Assembly (NCBI GenBank): GCA_028671895.1
Contig: CM053810.1
Span: forward strand, 64,419,501 to 64,483,500
Length of the DNA: 64,000 nt
Source: Oenanthe sinensis
Lineage: Eukaryota; Streptophyta; Magnoliopsida; Apiales; Apiaceae
Direction: 5' to 3'
The notes below the pieces were generated by a model. That model was given only the letters and a program-made list of their open reading frames with translations. It did no database searches and was not told the DNA's origin. Position 1 is the stretch's first letter, and each line of letters opens with the position of its first letter. The position numbers and the translations under genes were made by a program. Shown here in pieces: positions 10,819 to 21,830 of the stretch.

Positions 10819-12375
10819 TGTACAGGTTGAGAAATTAGAATGAAGCAGAGTTATGGGAGGTGGTAAAGCTGATAAATTAGTTAGGTAACTATAGCATGGT
10901 ACCACTGATAAAAGAAGTAAATTTAGGACACCGACAAATTTGAAGGTTGATTAGTAGTTTGCACTTTACCTTTAGTAGGCACTTTTAACCTAATGAGTTT
11001 TGCAGAAACAATTTGTGCATTTTTTCAGAAAATCGATAAATTGTGGGAAAAAAATATCATGCTTATCGTCTCTTGATCATTATGAATAAATTGTGCGTGA
11101 ATCTCACCCTCTCATCATAATGAGTGTGTGAGACACGTTATATCATAACAAGAGTATGAGTGAATTACAAATCAAAACTCGTCTCTTTAAACAACATGGT
11201 TAAATTGTATGTGAGTCTCATCCTCTCCTTATCTCCTTACTAAGTGAGACACGGGAATATGTTTAATTTGATTTTACTATTTTAGTTGATGACTTGCTGT
11301 ATTAGTTTTGTAGTTATGCTCATTTAAAAAAATTCGTGTAAAGAAATAGCAGACCATCACTTAAGCATGTTTTTAGATGAAGAGTAATACAGAAACTGGT
11401 AAAGAGTGAGTTTTTAGATGAATGTTATACTGTAATTGTTTTAGATGTTTAAATGTAAAGAATGTAATACACAGGCATGATTCCAGGTAAAATAAAAAAG
11501 CAGAAAGAGAAGAATAAAAGGATGTAACCCGTAATTAATGGGTGTGTTTGATTTCGGAGATCACAAAAGTGACATCGGTCACGAGTAAAGTAAAGAAGTG
11601 CGTAAAAATATTCAAGTGGAAGAGTCAAAAAAGACATGACTGTCTGAAATGGGGTTATCTGATAGTTAAAAATTTGCTAAATGCATTGAAAGTAGATGTC
11701 GCCAATAAATATCGGGAGCCCAGGCTGAGTGAAGATAGGCAACAGGGTACTGAACTTACATGTTCTGGGCCACCAATCTCACGAGTACCATAAACTGTAA
11801 AATGGATGACAAAAGATACCAACTCATTTAATTGAGAAACCATGCTTGCTGATAAATAAGAGACCAATGTAACTATGGAAGGGATGAAAAAACTGTTGTC
11901 GCACCGATTTTAATGCGTTTAGAATTTAGATTATAGTTAATATTTTTTTTGAAATTGAATAAATTTTAAATTTAATACTACAATATAATTGATATTAGAG
12001 TGTATTGTGCATATGCTGTAAAATTTTTTTAAAAAATCTCATATAAATACACGAGAGTGTTATTGTAATTATAAGAAATTATATAAAATTATAAAAATAC
12101 ATTCATTAAAAAACACTTGTAACTTATTTATTTTTCGGAGATAATCTTACGAACTTTATTCTGTTTGTTAATACTTAAATCAAATGTGAGACATTACTTG
12201 AACTTAATTAGTTATACTATAAATGGAGGAATTATAATACTGATTCTTGACATACCTTAATGATACGAAAAGATTGACGAAGAAGATTGACCACCGCAGA
12301 CTCAACTCCAAAAGGTTTTACACAAAATGACAAGTATGATGCTCAGTCCAAGAGCCCTCAATCAAATACTAGATA
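10819..12375. other. Intergenic; promoter side of GT47 gene
   Basis: The left end is upstream of the GT47 start and includes an in-frame but probably non-coding extension to 10905. Short frames at 11542-11793 (+) and 11655-11867 (-) overlap each other and match nothing I know. No repeat with clear ends was found before 12376. Confidence 0.5.
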
Positions 12376-12579
12376 CTTCCTCGTGTTTGACTTTTCTGCA
12401 CATATTTCAAAGTGTTTGTATAATTAAAATAATTATTTTTTTAAAAAATTCTGAATAAAAATATATAATTTATACTAAATTTTAAAAAAAATAAAAATAA
12501 AAATAAGTATTTTAACTATACAGTTAAAACATTTTAAATTACATGCAAAAAAATCAAACTAAAAATATAAAAAAACGAG
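12376..12579. mobile_element. Stowaway-like MITE
   Basis: Starts CTTCCTCGTGTTTGAC after TA (12374-12375) and ends AAACGAG before TA (12580-12581). The two halves are diverged inverted repeats around an A/T-rich core. The right half resembles the element at 33568-33794 (AATTAAAACATTTTAAA...GCAAAAAAATCAAA), so they are one family. Confidence 0.6.
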
Positions 12580-12837
12580 TATAACTCTGTAACAATATGA
12601 AAAAACTAGTGGTTGAAAGATTGTATATTGAAAGTGTAGTCCAAAGTCCTACTATTGAAATTTTGAAATCGATCCCATGTATTTGTGATCAATATTGTGG
12701 AGCAACCATTCACATATTTAAGCAATCACTCGTCCAAATTAATTGGATTAAATTTTAGTTATAAATTAATTTTATATTATTTTAATAAATTAAAAATTAC
12801 ATTTTGAAGTAACTTATATATATATTCTAATAATATA

Positions 12838-12973
12838 TTTTCTCTGTTCCACTCATTTATTTACATGTTTTTAAAAATTTCTAACACGCATTTTAAGGTA
12901 CATTTTAAGAATAGTTCTATAACATATTTTTAATTTTTTTTAAAACGTAAAGAACCTAGGGGGACGGAGGGAG
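12838..12973. mobile_element. Stowaway-like MITE, nested in an older AT-rich element
   Basis: Left end TTTTCTCTGTTCCACTC and right end GGGGGACGGAGGGAG are inverted matches flanked by TA (12836-12837; 12974-12975). The flanks (about 12735-12836 and 12974-13060) read like the two halves of the AT-rich family also seen at about 36840-37020 and 61697-61927, implying this MITE inserted into one of those. Confidence 0.6.
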
Positions 12974-14876
12974 TAATATTTATAATTTTTTTAATTATAT
13001 AATAAATGTAATTTTCAATTAAAATTTAATAAATTTAATTGAAAAAAAAATCAAATATGACATATAAATTGGGATCGACTAAGTAAATTGTATTGATACT
13101 CAATATTTGCTTAGATGTGTTGGGTCAAAATCCTAAATATATTTTGTGCCATTGATATAAAAAACGAGTAAAGTTATTTAGCAAAAAAAAACAGACAGAG
13201 TAAATGAAAGATCATTGCAACAGCTAAAAGCAAAATAATAATGAAAATCAAATACAACAAAAGAATTATATACAAGGTTTGTATAAAATAATATATAAGT
13301 TCATACTTTCACTATAAAACACCTAGTTTACAAATTAAAGGTAAATAAAATTCTAGTTTATTTGTTCGATTATATTTATATTTTTGTAAAATAATATTTG
13401 ATGAATTATAATAACTAATTTATAACATGTATTTTATTTATATTTTTTATAGATTTTATTATTATCTATATTAATCATGTATCATATTTTCTAATTTTTT
13501 AATAAATTTATATTTATTTAATTTTAATATTATAAACTTATATTTATTCAATTATGATATTAAAAATTAATCTATTTTTCCAACAATAAAATTAAATTGA
13601 AATTAATTTTTTAACAACATTATTAAATTAATTTTGATACTTTCGTATTGAAATAATTGACAATTCTACTCATCTCCTGCCATGGTTATGGTGATTATTT
13701 ATACTAACTTATATCTCGTGATCAATTTTTTAAAATATTTTTAACATTTTTTATATGATTTGAATTTATTTTATTTTTATAATAATAATTAAAAAAATAT
13801 TTAATGTTATATGTATATATTTTATGTAATTTTTTATATTTTTTATATATTTATATTTATATTTAAATAAATATAATATTTATGTATTTTATTTAAAAAT
13901 GTGTTTTATTTAGGAGATTATGTGACATATGTTTTAGACTTTTAGTTAGGGGATTATTTTTAATATTTAATTAATCGGGGTCAATTCTTATATTAATGGC
14001 ATCATTTTTAATAAATATAACTGCAGTTAGATTTTATTAAAAATTGGATTTCTATGATTAACGGGGTAATCAAGATGATAAAAAAATATTATTCTAAAAA
14101 TCTTCTTCTCCCCTCTCTCACCCACTCCCTCAACCCTAATTTCAAAAATATTCTTATGAGAAAAATATTATTATATTTTAATCTTTCAGATTTATATTTT
14201 TAAAAGTTTTAACTTTAAAATTTTCAGATCTGTTTTTAAATATTTTTCATATTATTCAGATATGTTTTCAAATCTTTCAAATATGATATTTTGAACAATT
14301 TTAGTATCATATGCGATCTTTATAAGACAGTGCCAATTTTTATTGCGTTTTGAGCATATATGATGGTTTTTATATGTTGTTGAATGACGATTTTGTGTCG
14401 TATTAGATGATTTTTTTCATTTATTGGGATATATATATATATTATAATTTTATAATAGACATATTTTAGTAACTTATTATTTTATTTACAATTTCATATG
14501 TTTTTTTTAGTGTTTTGTGGATTTGGATCAGAAGATAATTGACAATACTTATTTGTTGGTTAGAGTATGACGGGTTATTAGAGTAATACGACGGATATTC
14601 TCTTATCAGATATTAAGATCTTATTATATAAACTTCCGGGGGCATTTTCATGTTGTTTAATTATATAATAATTTTTTTAAAAAAAAGTACTTTCATGAAT
14701 ATTGTACGGTAACACAATTTATCTACCGGTCAAAAAAAAATATAGGATAGAAGAGGATAAAAATTTAGGATTAGAAATATGGGCTGATGGTGAAGGGAAG
14801 CCCGAGTAAAAGACCTAAAAACAAAGGCGGGAGGGATTGGTAACAAAACAAAACCCTGGTTACATTGACAAGAGAA
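12974..14876. other. AT-rich intergenic with dispersed repeat
   Basis: No gene. A stretch at about 13700-13860 (CTTATATCTCGTG, then TTTTTATATGATTTGAATTTA) is a diverged copy of the sequence at about 33089-33240 (CTTATATCCCGTG then the same phrase), a dispersed repeat of unknown class. The CTCCCCTCTCTC tract near 14108 and the last 150 bases are the likely promoter region of the small gene that starts at 14877. Confidence 0.5.
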
Positions 14877-17514
14877 ATGGCTTGGCGACGCGCATCCAGG
14901 TCCCTGTTTTCCACAACCAGAACTTCACTTTCCCGTTCCTCTTCCTCTTCTTCTCTGCCGCGCCTTGGTTCGCAGCCCTCTCTAATCGGCCACCGCATTA
15001 ACACTCGCCGCCTTTTTTCAACTTCTAATCTAGGGTAAGTAATGGCTCTTATTTACTCTTTCAAAATTTACATATATGTATTAGCTGATTAGTTATTTTT
15101 TTATTGTTTTCAAATTTTTATTTGTTAGGGCAATTGGATGTACTCAATCGCTGCTGCCACTCCACAGTGTGGTTGCTGCTACTCGTTTGACCTCTCATCT
15201 CTCGGTTCATTCCCGCGCCTGGTGCGAGCTTACTCAGGGTAATTATCCACATTTCTGCACCAGACGCTTGCATTTTTATTATTATTTATATTATGGTTTT
15301 TAGATATGTATTTGTGTTACAGGACTGTGCTTGTTTGATTCAGTCTGTTCTTTCAGTTTTTGAGATTTGATGAATTTATAAAATTTAAGCTGTTTAGTTT
15401 ATTATTCCGGTCGAATGTGCACTATAATGGGGGTTGGGGAGGATGGAATTGAGGAAGGAAAGCAATGAAAAATGAGGAAGGAATGGACTAAAAAACTATA
15501 ATGTTGTGTTTGGTTGGGGAGAATGGAATGAAATGGAATGGAATGAGTAAAAATAAAGGAAATTTATGTAGTTAGGATGAAAGATTTGGAAAAAAGATGG
15601 TTGAGTGCAAAATTTCTTTGGTAAGAATTGGGAAGAAAATATATATGAGAGAGAATGAAGCATTCCATCCCAAATTGGGGGATTTAAGTTTTAGTTTAGA
15701 TTGTTAGGAATGGAATGAGGGAAAGAATGAAATTTCTAAAAATTCACCCATAATGTAGTTCAAATCTCATTCCATTCCTTTCTAATTCATTCATCACAAT
15801 CAAACACAACACAAGAGTATAAAAATAGGGAGTGCTAATTTTTCTATCATAAAGTTTTGGAAGAAAATGATTAGGGAGAAAAATAGAGTATTCAATCTCA
15901 GGATTTGAGCTCTACATCAAATTGGTGGGAAGTGATTGGAGAAATGAGTAAATAGGTTTTCCACAATAGTGAACTTGATACGCTCATCCATTTTTTTGCT
16001 TCATGTAAATTTTCTGTTTTATTTAATTTTTCAATTACAATATTTGGTTACTCATTCAATTAAGCTGCATTGATGCCCCTTGACTTGACAATTTTCTATT
16101 TTTTTATAATCCTATATGCAACTAAAGCTCCATTTGGTTGAAAGAATGGAATGGAGTGAGGAGGGAAGAGTCAAAAAAACGAGTGAATGCAAATTTCAAT
16201 GATGGGACTTGCAAGGAAAATGAGTAGGATGGGGAACAAACAATTCCTTCCAAGTTGGTTAGTTAAGAACTTGAGATTAGGGGTGGCAATTTCGGCTAAT
16301 GGCTCGGGTTCGTATTGGGGTTGTTGTACCCGTTTTGTTTTTGGGTCAATTTGAAACCGACCCGAACCCAAAATGGGTCGAAAATTTCAACCCGAACTAG
16401 AATTATTTAAATAATGTCAATATCACACACACATATAATTCATAATTCTGTAGTGTAAATGTATATATATTATATATAATGTATTATAAAATTTCGAGTC
16501 CGGTTTGGGTATTTTGGGTCAACCCAAAATTGACCCGAATCTATGGGATAAACTTTTAAAATCCGACGCTAAACTCAGAACCCCGGACCCAATTTTGTAT
16601 TTTTTTCTGTGGTGGGTTCGTATCAGGTTTCTGGCCATGTCAAATTATGCCATCCTTGGGTGAGATTGTTATGAATGGAATTGAGAAAAGAATGAAATTA
16701 TAAATAATTACCCTTAAAAAGGAGACTCCATCGTCCTCCGAATTGAGATGTCACTGTGTTGAGAAGATGAACATTTTTTCTGAGTGATCAATTTTTAATT
16801 CTCCTTTCTTTGAATAGATGCTATACTTGACTATTTACTGGCCACCATTTCTACAAAGTGAATTTGTTTTAACACTATCCATGAATATGTGGGAATTACA
16901 ATGCTTGTATAGAAAATTAAACCTAAATATTTCCACTGCCATAAATTGATTATTATTCCTTCTATATATAATAAATTCCTGATATGGAGTATAGCTAAAT
17001 ATATATCTCAAAATTTATTCATGTTTGCAGTCAACAGACAAGTATATTATTTAGTATATGTCTGAAGGGATCAGGGATGGAGCTTGTGTAAACTCCGCCA
17101 GTTAAACAGGGATGTATATGTGTATACAGTATATACTGTGTTTAGGTATTGGGTAAGAGATGTCTACTTCGAGTAGCGCTAGGTTCTTGCCTACATGGAT
17201 TTTTTAAAATAAAAATAGATTCTTAGATATTATCATTGCTTTAACTAGTCAACCACACATCTGAACTTCCTTTGGTGGTACATTTCCATGGTACCGACCC
17301 GGAGTTAAACAATATTATACTGCTGCTTCACAATAATGTCCCATTTTCACTAGTTAAAATTGATAATCACTTCCGTTTCGTCCAATAAATATTAATATTG
17401 CATAGATTTTTTTCTCTCACTATCGAGCGCAATAGTTGTATATAGTTTTTGTGGCTATGACGGATTGTTTATATTCCCTCTGAATTAACTGTGGATTTTA
17501 TTGCAGGTACTTGA
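14877..17514 (+). CDS. Small mitochondrial protein, NOXY2/NFD6-like (short exons)
   Basis: Exon 1 is 14877-15034 (52 codons plus 2 bases; donor GTAAGT) and exon 2 is 15129-15238 (acceptor TTAG, donor GTAATT); phase is kept across the joint. Exon 1 gives MAWRRASRSLFSTTRTSLSR and a Ser/Arg-rich leader ending RRLFSTSNL, a typical mitochondrial presequence. Exon 2 gives GAIGCTQSLLPLHSVVAATR then LTSHLSV, the conserved core of the family containing NONRESPONDING TO OXYLIPINS 2 and NUCLEAR FUSION DEFECTIVE 6 (LGCLQSLLPLHSAV.. in relatives). These ~90-residue plant proteins are mitochondrial or dual targeted and poorly understood. The terminal exon is less certain: an acceptor at 17506 would add Gly-Thr-stop (end 17514, 91 residues), but related genes show alternative 3' exons, so other endings are possible. 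Confidence 0.7.
15503..15810. mobile_element. MITE with GTTGTGTTTGGTTGG terminal inverted repeats
   Basis: Left end GTTGTGTTTGGTTGGGGA plus GAATGGAATGAAATGG; right end is the inverse (CATTCCATTCC...CACAATCAAACACAAC). Length about 308. The TIR wording is common in plant hAT-like MITEs, but I could not identify a clean target duplication. It lies in the long intron of the NOXY2-like gene. Confidence 0.65.
16130..16700. mobile_element. Second, degraded copy of the GGAATGGAATG MITE, interrupted
   Basis: Left part TTTGGTTGAAAGAATGGAATGG and right part TTGTTATGAATGGAATTGAG, then AAAGAATGAAATT, match the two ends of the 15503-15810 family. They are separated by the hAT-like element at 16279-16660. 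The outer boundaries are approximate. Confidence 0.5.
16279..16660. mobile_element. Non-autonomous hAT-like element nested in a MITE
   Basis: Begins AGGGGTGGCAATTT and ends with the inverse AAATTATGCCATCCTTGGG. It is flanked on both sides by TGAGATT (16272-16278 and 16661-16667), close to the 8-bp target duplication of hAT elements. The interior is rich in CGGGTT / GACCCGAA inverted words that would fold as a hairpin. No coding content. Confidence 0.6.
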
Positions 17515-19318
17515 TTTGTTTATACTTATCGCAGATATTGCTACATTGACCAAGGTTTGCAGTACGTAATGGGATCCCCTAAAATTAAAGGGTGTAGGCT
17601 TTTTTTGTTGCGACAAGCTCATGGATGAGTAAATGATTATATGCTGATGAACATTCATATACTCATTTAAATATATGGTGATGACTAGCATACAATCAAT
17701 ATATGTTGCTCAAGTAGATTTTAAAATAATCTAATGCTTATTATGTACTTTGCATGCCAGTAATTTTCATATTCAAGATTTTCAATTCTGCAATGTTTAT
17801 GCAAATAACTTCATGCTGCTTCTCCTTTTGTTTTTCTCTTCTTCCATTTTAACTAGTCTGCTACAGCGCTTCGTGTATATTACATGCCATATAAATATGG
17901 TTTGCATGTTCTTGTATCATTTGCGTTGCTTTTACTCTAATTAAAACATGTTACTCCTGCCATCCTTCATGACTCATGAGTAATGTTCATGCAACGCAAA
18001 TAGAATGGCTTCTTTTTCATCCGGTGTTTAATGAAATTTCATCCTCCAGTGGAAACTGGAATTTTGCCATTTGTTAAATTATCCCTCAATTGTTCTCCCA
18101 CGTGCACACAAATACATTAATGGCCTATTTGTGAACATGGATTTCATTTGAAATTCTGGATTTGATCAAATGACATGTTTGATTAATCATAAGAATTTGG
18201 ATTTGCATTTCGTTTGAATTCCTAGGAATTCAAATATTAGTACAAATATGAGAATTTGAAATGACAACTCAAATTCCATCATTTGAAATGAAATCCATGT
18301 TCCCAAACACAATCTAATTTCAATGGTCATTATTCTTTAAATATAGCGTCTCTACTTGTTTAAACTTATAATGACTGATAGTGTGCTGATAAATATACAT
18401 ACCTAATATATAGTGCTCCACAACTATAATTATATCCTTGATGATACTCATTGTTCAGTGACTTATATTAATTGGTTATGCCCTATTTGTTATATGTGCA
18501 AATGTGCATAATTGACCTGTTTCTTTTGGAATTATGCATTAAAAATTATTATGTTGCCGACATATTTAATTACTTGTATCATCAACTTGATAGCCTCTAA
18601 ATATACAATTAGCACATAGAACATTTCATTTAAGTGGCAAATTTGTATCTTTAAGTGGGCCTAAAATAGATATAGATGTTAGATAAGCTTATGAGTCGGG
18701 GTCTCTGAGATTTGCTGTTAGCTGACGGGTATTATCGATGGTGGTTTGGTTTAAATGATCTGGCTCGGTTTGAATCAAGCCTGCAAGTGACTTTGCAAGC
18801 AGCACCAGTGTTTAAAAATTACTTATTTATATTGTTATCCAAACAGCTTTTAGTGAGGCATCACTAACTAATAGAAAAACTAATATGATACAGGTAGGAG
18901 CTACAAAGTATTACGTCATGAATCTTTAAGATATTTTAGAATATGTGTGTGATGCGAAAGTAATCACCAAGTTGCAAATATATTAGCCATATATGAAGAA
19001 AACACTTGCAGTTGGTGCCATTACAGTTAATATAGAAAAATAAAGATGCTAAACTAGAGAATAAGGAGCTCCCATTGCCCGACAGGAGATGATATGATAT
19101 AAGCATTTTCTCTTTCTGGAGTTGGTGGAATTCAATACTCAAAATAACAAGATATTGTTAAATAATGTCAGCTGGTCCTTGCCTCCAATTCTGTCCACTG
19201 AAACTTGGGTTGACTACTTGTATTTAAATTTTAAACACAAGCAATTCCTCTTGTTCATGCTCTCTACAGTCATCTTCCTGTTTAATTCTTCCAAGATTTT
19301 TGAGATTGTAGTGATTAT
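17515..19318. other. Spacer or 3' region before the C2H2 gene
   Basis: Contains the promoter and 5' UTR of the C2H2 gene and the MITE at 18125-18314. If the NOXY2-like gene uses a later terminal exon it would lie here. A possible acceptor near 18896 (ATACAG then GTAGGAGC) was seen but gives no family sequence. Confidence 0.45.
18125..18314. mobile_element. Palindromic MITE (hAT-like termini)
   Basis: Left arm CTATTTGTGAACATGGATTTC and right arm inverse (AATGAAATCCATGTTCCCAA then ACACAATC) pair over most of the element. A perfect 16-base palindrome GAATTCCTAGGAATTC lies near the middle (18216-18231). No target duplication could be fixed. Confidence 0.6.
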
Positions 19319-19960
19319 ATGGGCTCAAAGAGTTATCAAGAAGGGGAAAACGAGCTCTCAGTTCACAACCAATTAGATAATGAATTAAGAATAAGTTATG
19401 AGAATGCTGTTGAATCCTTTCAGAATAATGGTAACTTGGGAGAATGGTTAACTTTAGGCCTCCACAGTTATGGGGAATCATCGGATGTTGCTAGTGCTAA
19501 AGACATTGCCACTCGCATTCCATACAAACAGGAAGCGAACAAGATCTTTTCTTGCAATTTCTGCATCAGAAAGTTTTATAGCTCACAAGCTTTGGGTGGT
19601 CACCAGAATGCACATAAGAGGGAACGTGGACAAACAATAAAACATCTTTCAGTCATGAGTCAGCCATTTACTTTTCGGGCAATGCATTCTCTAGGTGTGC
19701 AGCCTCATTCATTTGTGCACAAACCAAGCAGAGAAGCAACCAGCGCAATACATTCTTCGGTTGTGCAGGCCCATTCATTGGTGCACAAACCAAGCAGAGT
19801 AGGGAGCAGTATGGTTAAACGGTTTAGTGATCATGCCCCTGGATATGGTGCAGCTTGGAGAGCTCCTCAGATAGAAGAAGTGGGATCAAATTGGCCAGGC
19901 AGTTTTCATATGGACAAGAAGATGGATCGGAATAAATTACAATTGAATCTTCAGTTGTGA
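19319..19960 (+). CDS. Single C2H2 (QALGGH) zinc-finger transcription repressor, ZFP1/4/7-like
   Basis: Intronless, 213 residues, typical of the plant one-finger family. The finger spans about 77-100: C79-x2-C82-x12-H95-x3-H99, with the plant QALGGH signature and following NAHKRER. The C-terminus ends LQLNLQL, a DLN/LxLxL EAR repression motif that recruits TOPLESS-type corepressors. A DNA duplication of 66 bases (19679-19744 and 19745-19810) gives two repeated 22-residue units containing HS.VHKPSR. An N-terminal WLTLGL patch could be a second EAR-like element. Nuclear DNA-binding repressor by family; the target genes are unknown. The start is the first Met in frame, and no closer alternative fits the family better. 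Confidence 0.88.
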   Translation: MGSKSYQEGENELSVHNQLDNELRISYENAVESFQNNGNLGEWLTLGLHSYGESSDVASAKDIATRIPYKQEANKIFSCNFCIRKFYSSQALGGHQNAHKRERGQTIKHLSVMSQPFTFRAMHSLGVQPHSFVHKPSREATSAIHSSVVQAHSLVHKPSRVGSSMVKRFSDHAPGYGAAWRAPQIEEVGSNWPGSFHMDKKMDRNKLQLNLQL

Positions 19961-20697
19961 TTGAACAATTTTGTGCGATAATTTTGGCCGAGCTGTCGAT
20001 CTTTGTTCACTAATAAATCATGTGTAATATCGTCTTGGTTAAGAAAAAAAATAAGTACGAAATGATCTTACATTGTTCCTCACCAAGAACTCAGTTGAGT
20101 TTCTCTGTATGATTACGGATCCGTCCTATAATCTGTGGTAATTAACTTGCAACTTAAGAACTGTTATTCCTTCCATTATGCTCTGTCTTCCTTGAGAAGA
20201 TGTAAATTTTGGTTCACCTACTCGAGAGTTGCAAACATTTGATAGTATCAAGATGGTGTTCGATGTTAATTATAGGATGCAGAGGTAAACATTACTATAA
20301 AGAAATACCCTTAATCAGTTGCGTCGAGATGCTCTTTGATGTTGCTAATAGTGTGATTGCATGCTATCTTTGCAAATGAGATCAAATATTGCAAAGTAGG
20401 TCTATCATCTGGTCAAATTTAAGTACCAGTGGGGCTAGCGAGCTTTAGGTCTTTATCTGATCTTATATCAGACACTCTTCGCCTGTTCTCCTAGTAAATT
20501 CGGTGTGTCTGTGGATGCCGGGTACGCTTGTATCACAATCAACAGTTTTAGGGATGGGTACAGAATGAAGATTCAGAAATTAAACGTTGCCATATACCCT
20601 ATACTACTACAAATGATTCGTCGTAATAATACAAATTAATTAAAGCATTAGATTATTAGTGATGCAGGGTTTTGATAATTTGAATCTTTGAGGGGCT

Positions 20698-20708
20698 GGG
20701 GGGGGGGG
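20698..20708. repeat. Poly-G tract (11 G)
   Basis: A run of 11 G in otherwise AT-rich DNA. Confidence 0.95.
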
Positions 20709-21815
20709 AACTAAATAAATTAACTAATTAAATCCTGTAAATTTGCAACGACAAGGTTCCCTACTCTACAAGGCAGCTGTTTCTAATAGACCAGAAATAG
20801 TCCTCAACAGCTGGTTTATAAAAAAGATTTAGAGGACAAAAGCTACAACTTATCACAAGATTAAGGAATCTGCATAAGATTATGCGGATCAATTGTTACT
20901 CTAACACAAGGTTTGGTGTCCTAGAAGTTAATGCTATCCTTTTTGGTCCTTGATGTACACCCCTAAAATCTGCTTATCAATAATATTACAACCCAAAACA
21001 TATTTTTTAAATTAATTTGGTGGTTGTACAGACCATTTGTGTAGTTTTTGTCAAACTAATTGTGTTTTGAGTTACATGAATTCCTCCCCTATGTTTGCCT
21101 ACATAGTGGCATCCTCTCATATTTGACCTAATGGATTCTGTCAAAGATCGTCTTGGAACCATTGCTGATTTATATATAAGCTCCCAGTATATTTTTAATT
21201 TATAGATGTTCCCCCGCCTACACTAGATGAGGACCTAATTGGTTTATATCTGTTTTCTCCCTCTATATAACAATTTTATCTTGCTTTCTTTTTACTGGTA
21301 TATTAACTTGCTGGGCAGCCTGGGCATGACACTGGTCATGTATTTTGTCTGTGCAAATTTTAATTCCATATATATTGTTTCACAAATTTATTATTATTAA
21401 GTTTACTTCTCTAAAATGGTTCTATGAACATTTTTAATTGTTTTTATTTTAAATTTCTCTCACGCGTGCACGGATAAATTAAAAGCTTATGAAAATCTAG
21501 TTCTTTTTTAGATATGTTATAAATTTCAAAACAAATAAATTACTCCAGTAATATTCTATCAATAACTAATTCTGCCATATAAAGTATTTTGAGATAATGT
21601 GCATCGGTGACGGGACACTAACAACTCGGAGTACAAACTTGGGCATCATATTGCACAATTAATACACCATGTGTTTATGGCAGTGAAAGGATAGAAAAAT
21701 GTGGAGAATAGAAAAGAAGTTAACGCTATCTAGTATCTACTCAAAAACATGTGGGCAGTTTGCTGTGCTTGTCAAAGAAAAAGTTATGCAAATTGTACAC
21801 AAACATTATCAGTAT

Positions 21816-21830
21816 GGGGGGGGGGGGGGG
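21816..21830. repeat. Poly-G tract (15 G)
   Basis: A run of 15 G in AT-rich intergenic DNA; the length may be uncertain in the assembly. Confidence 0.95.
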
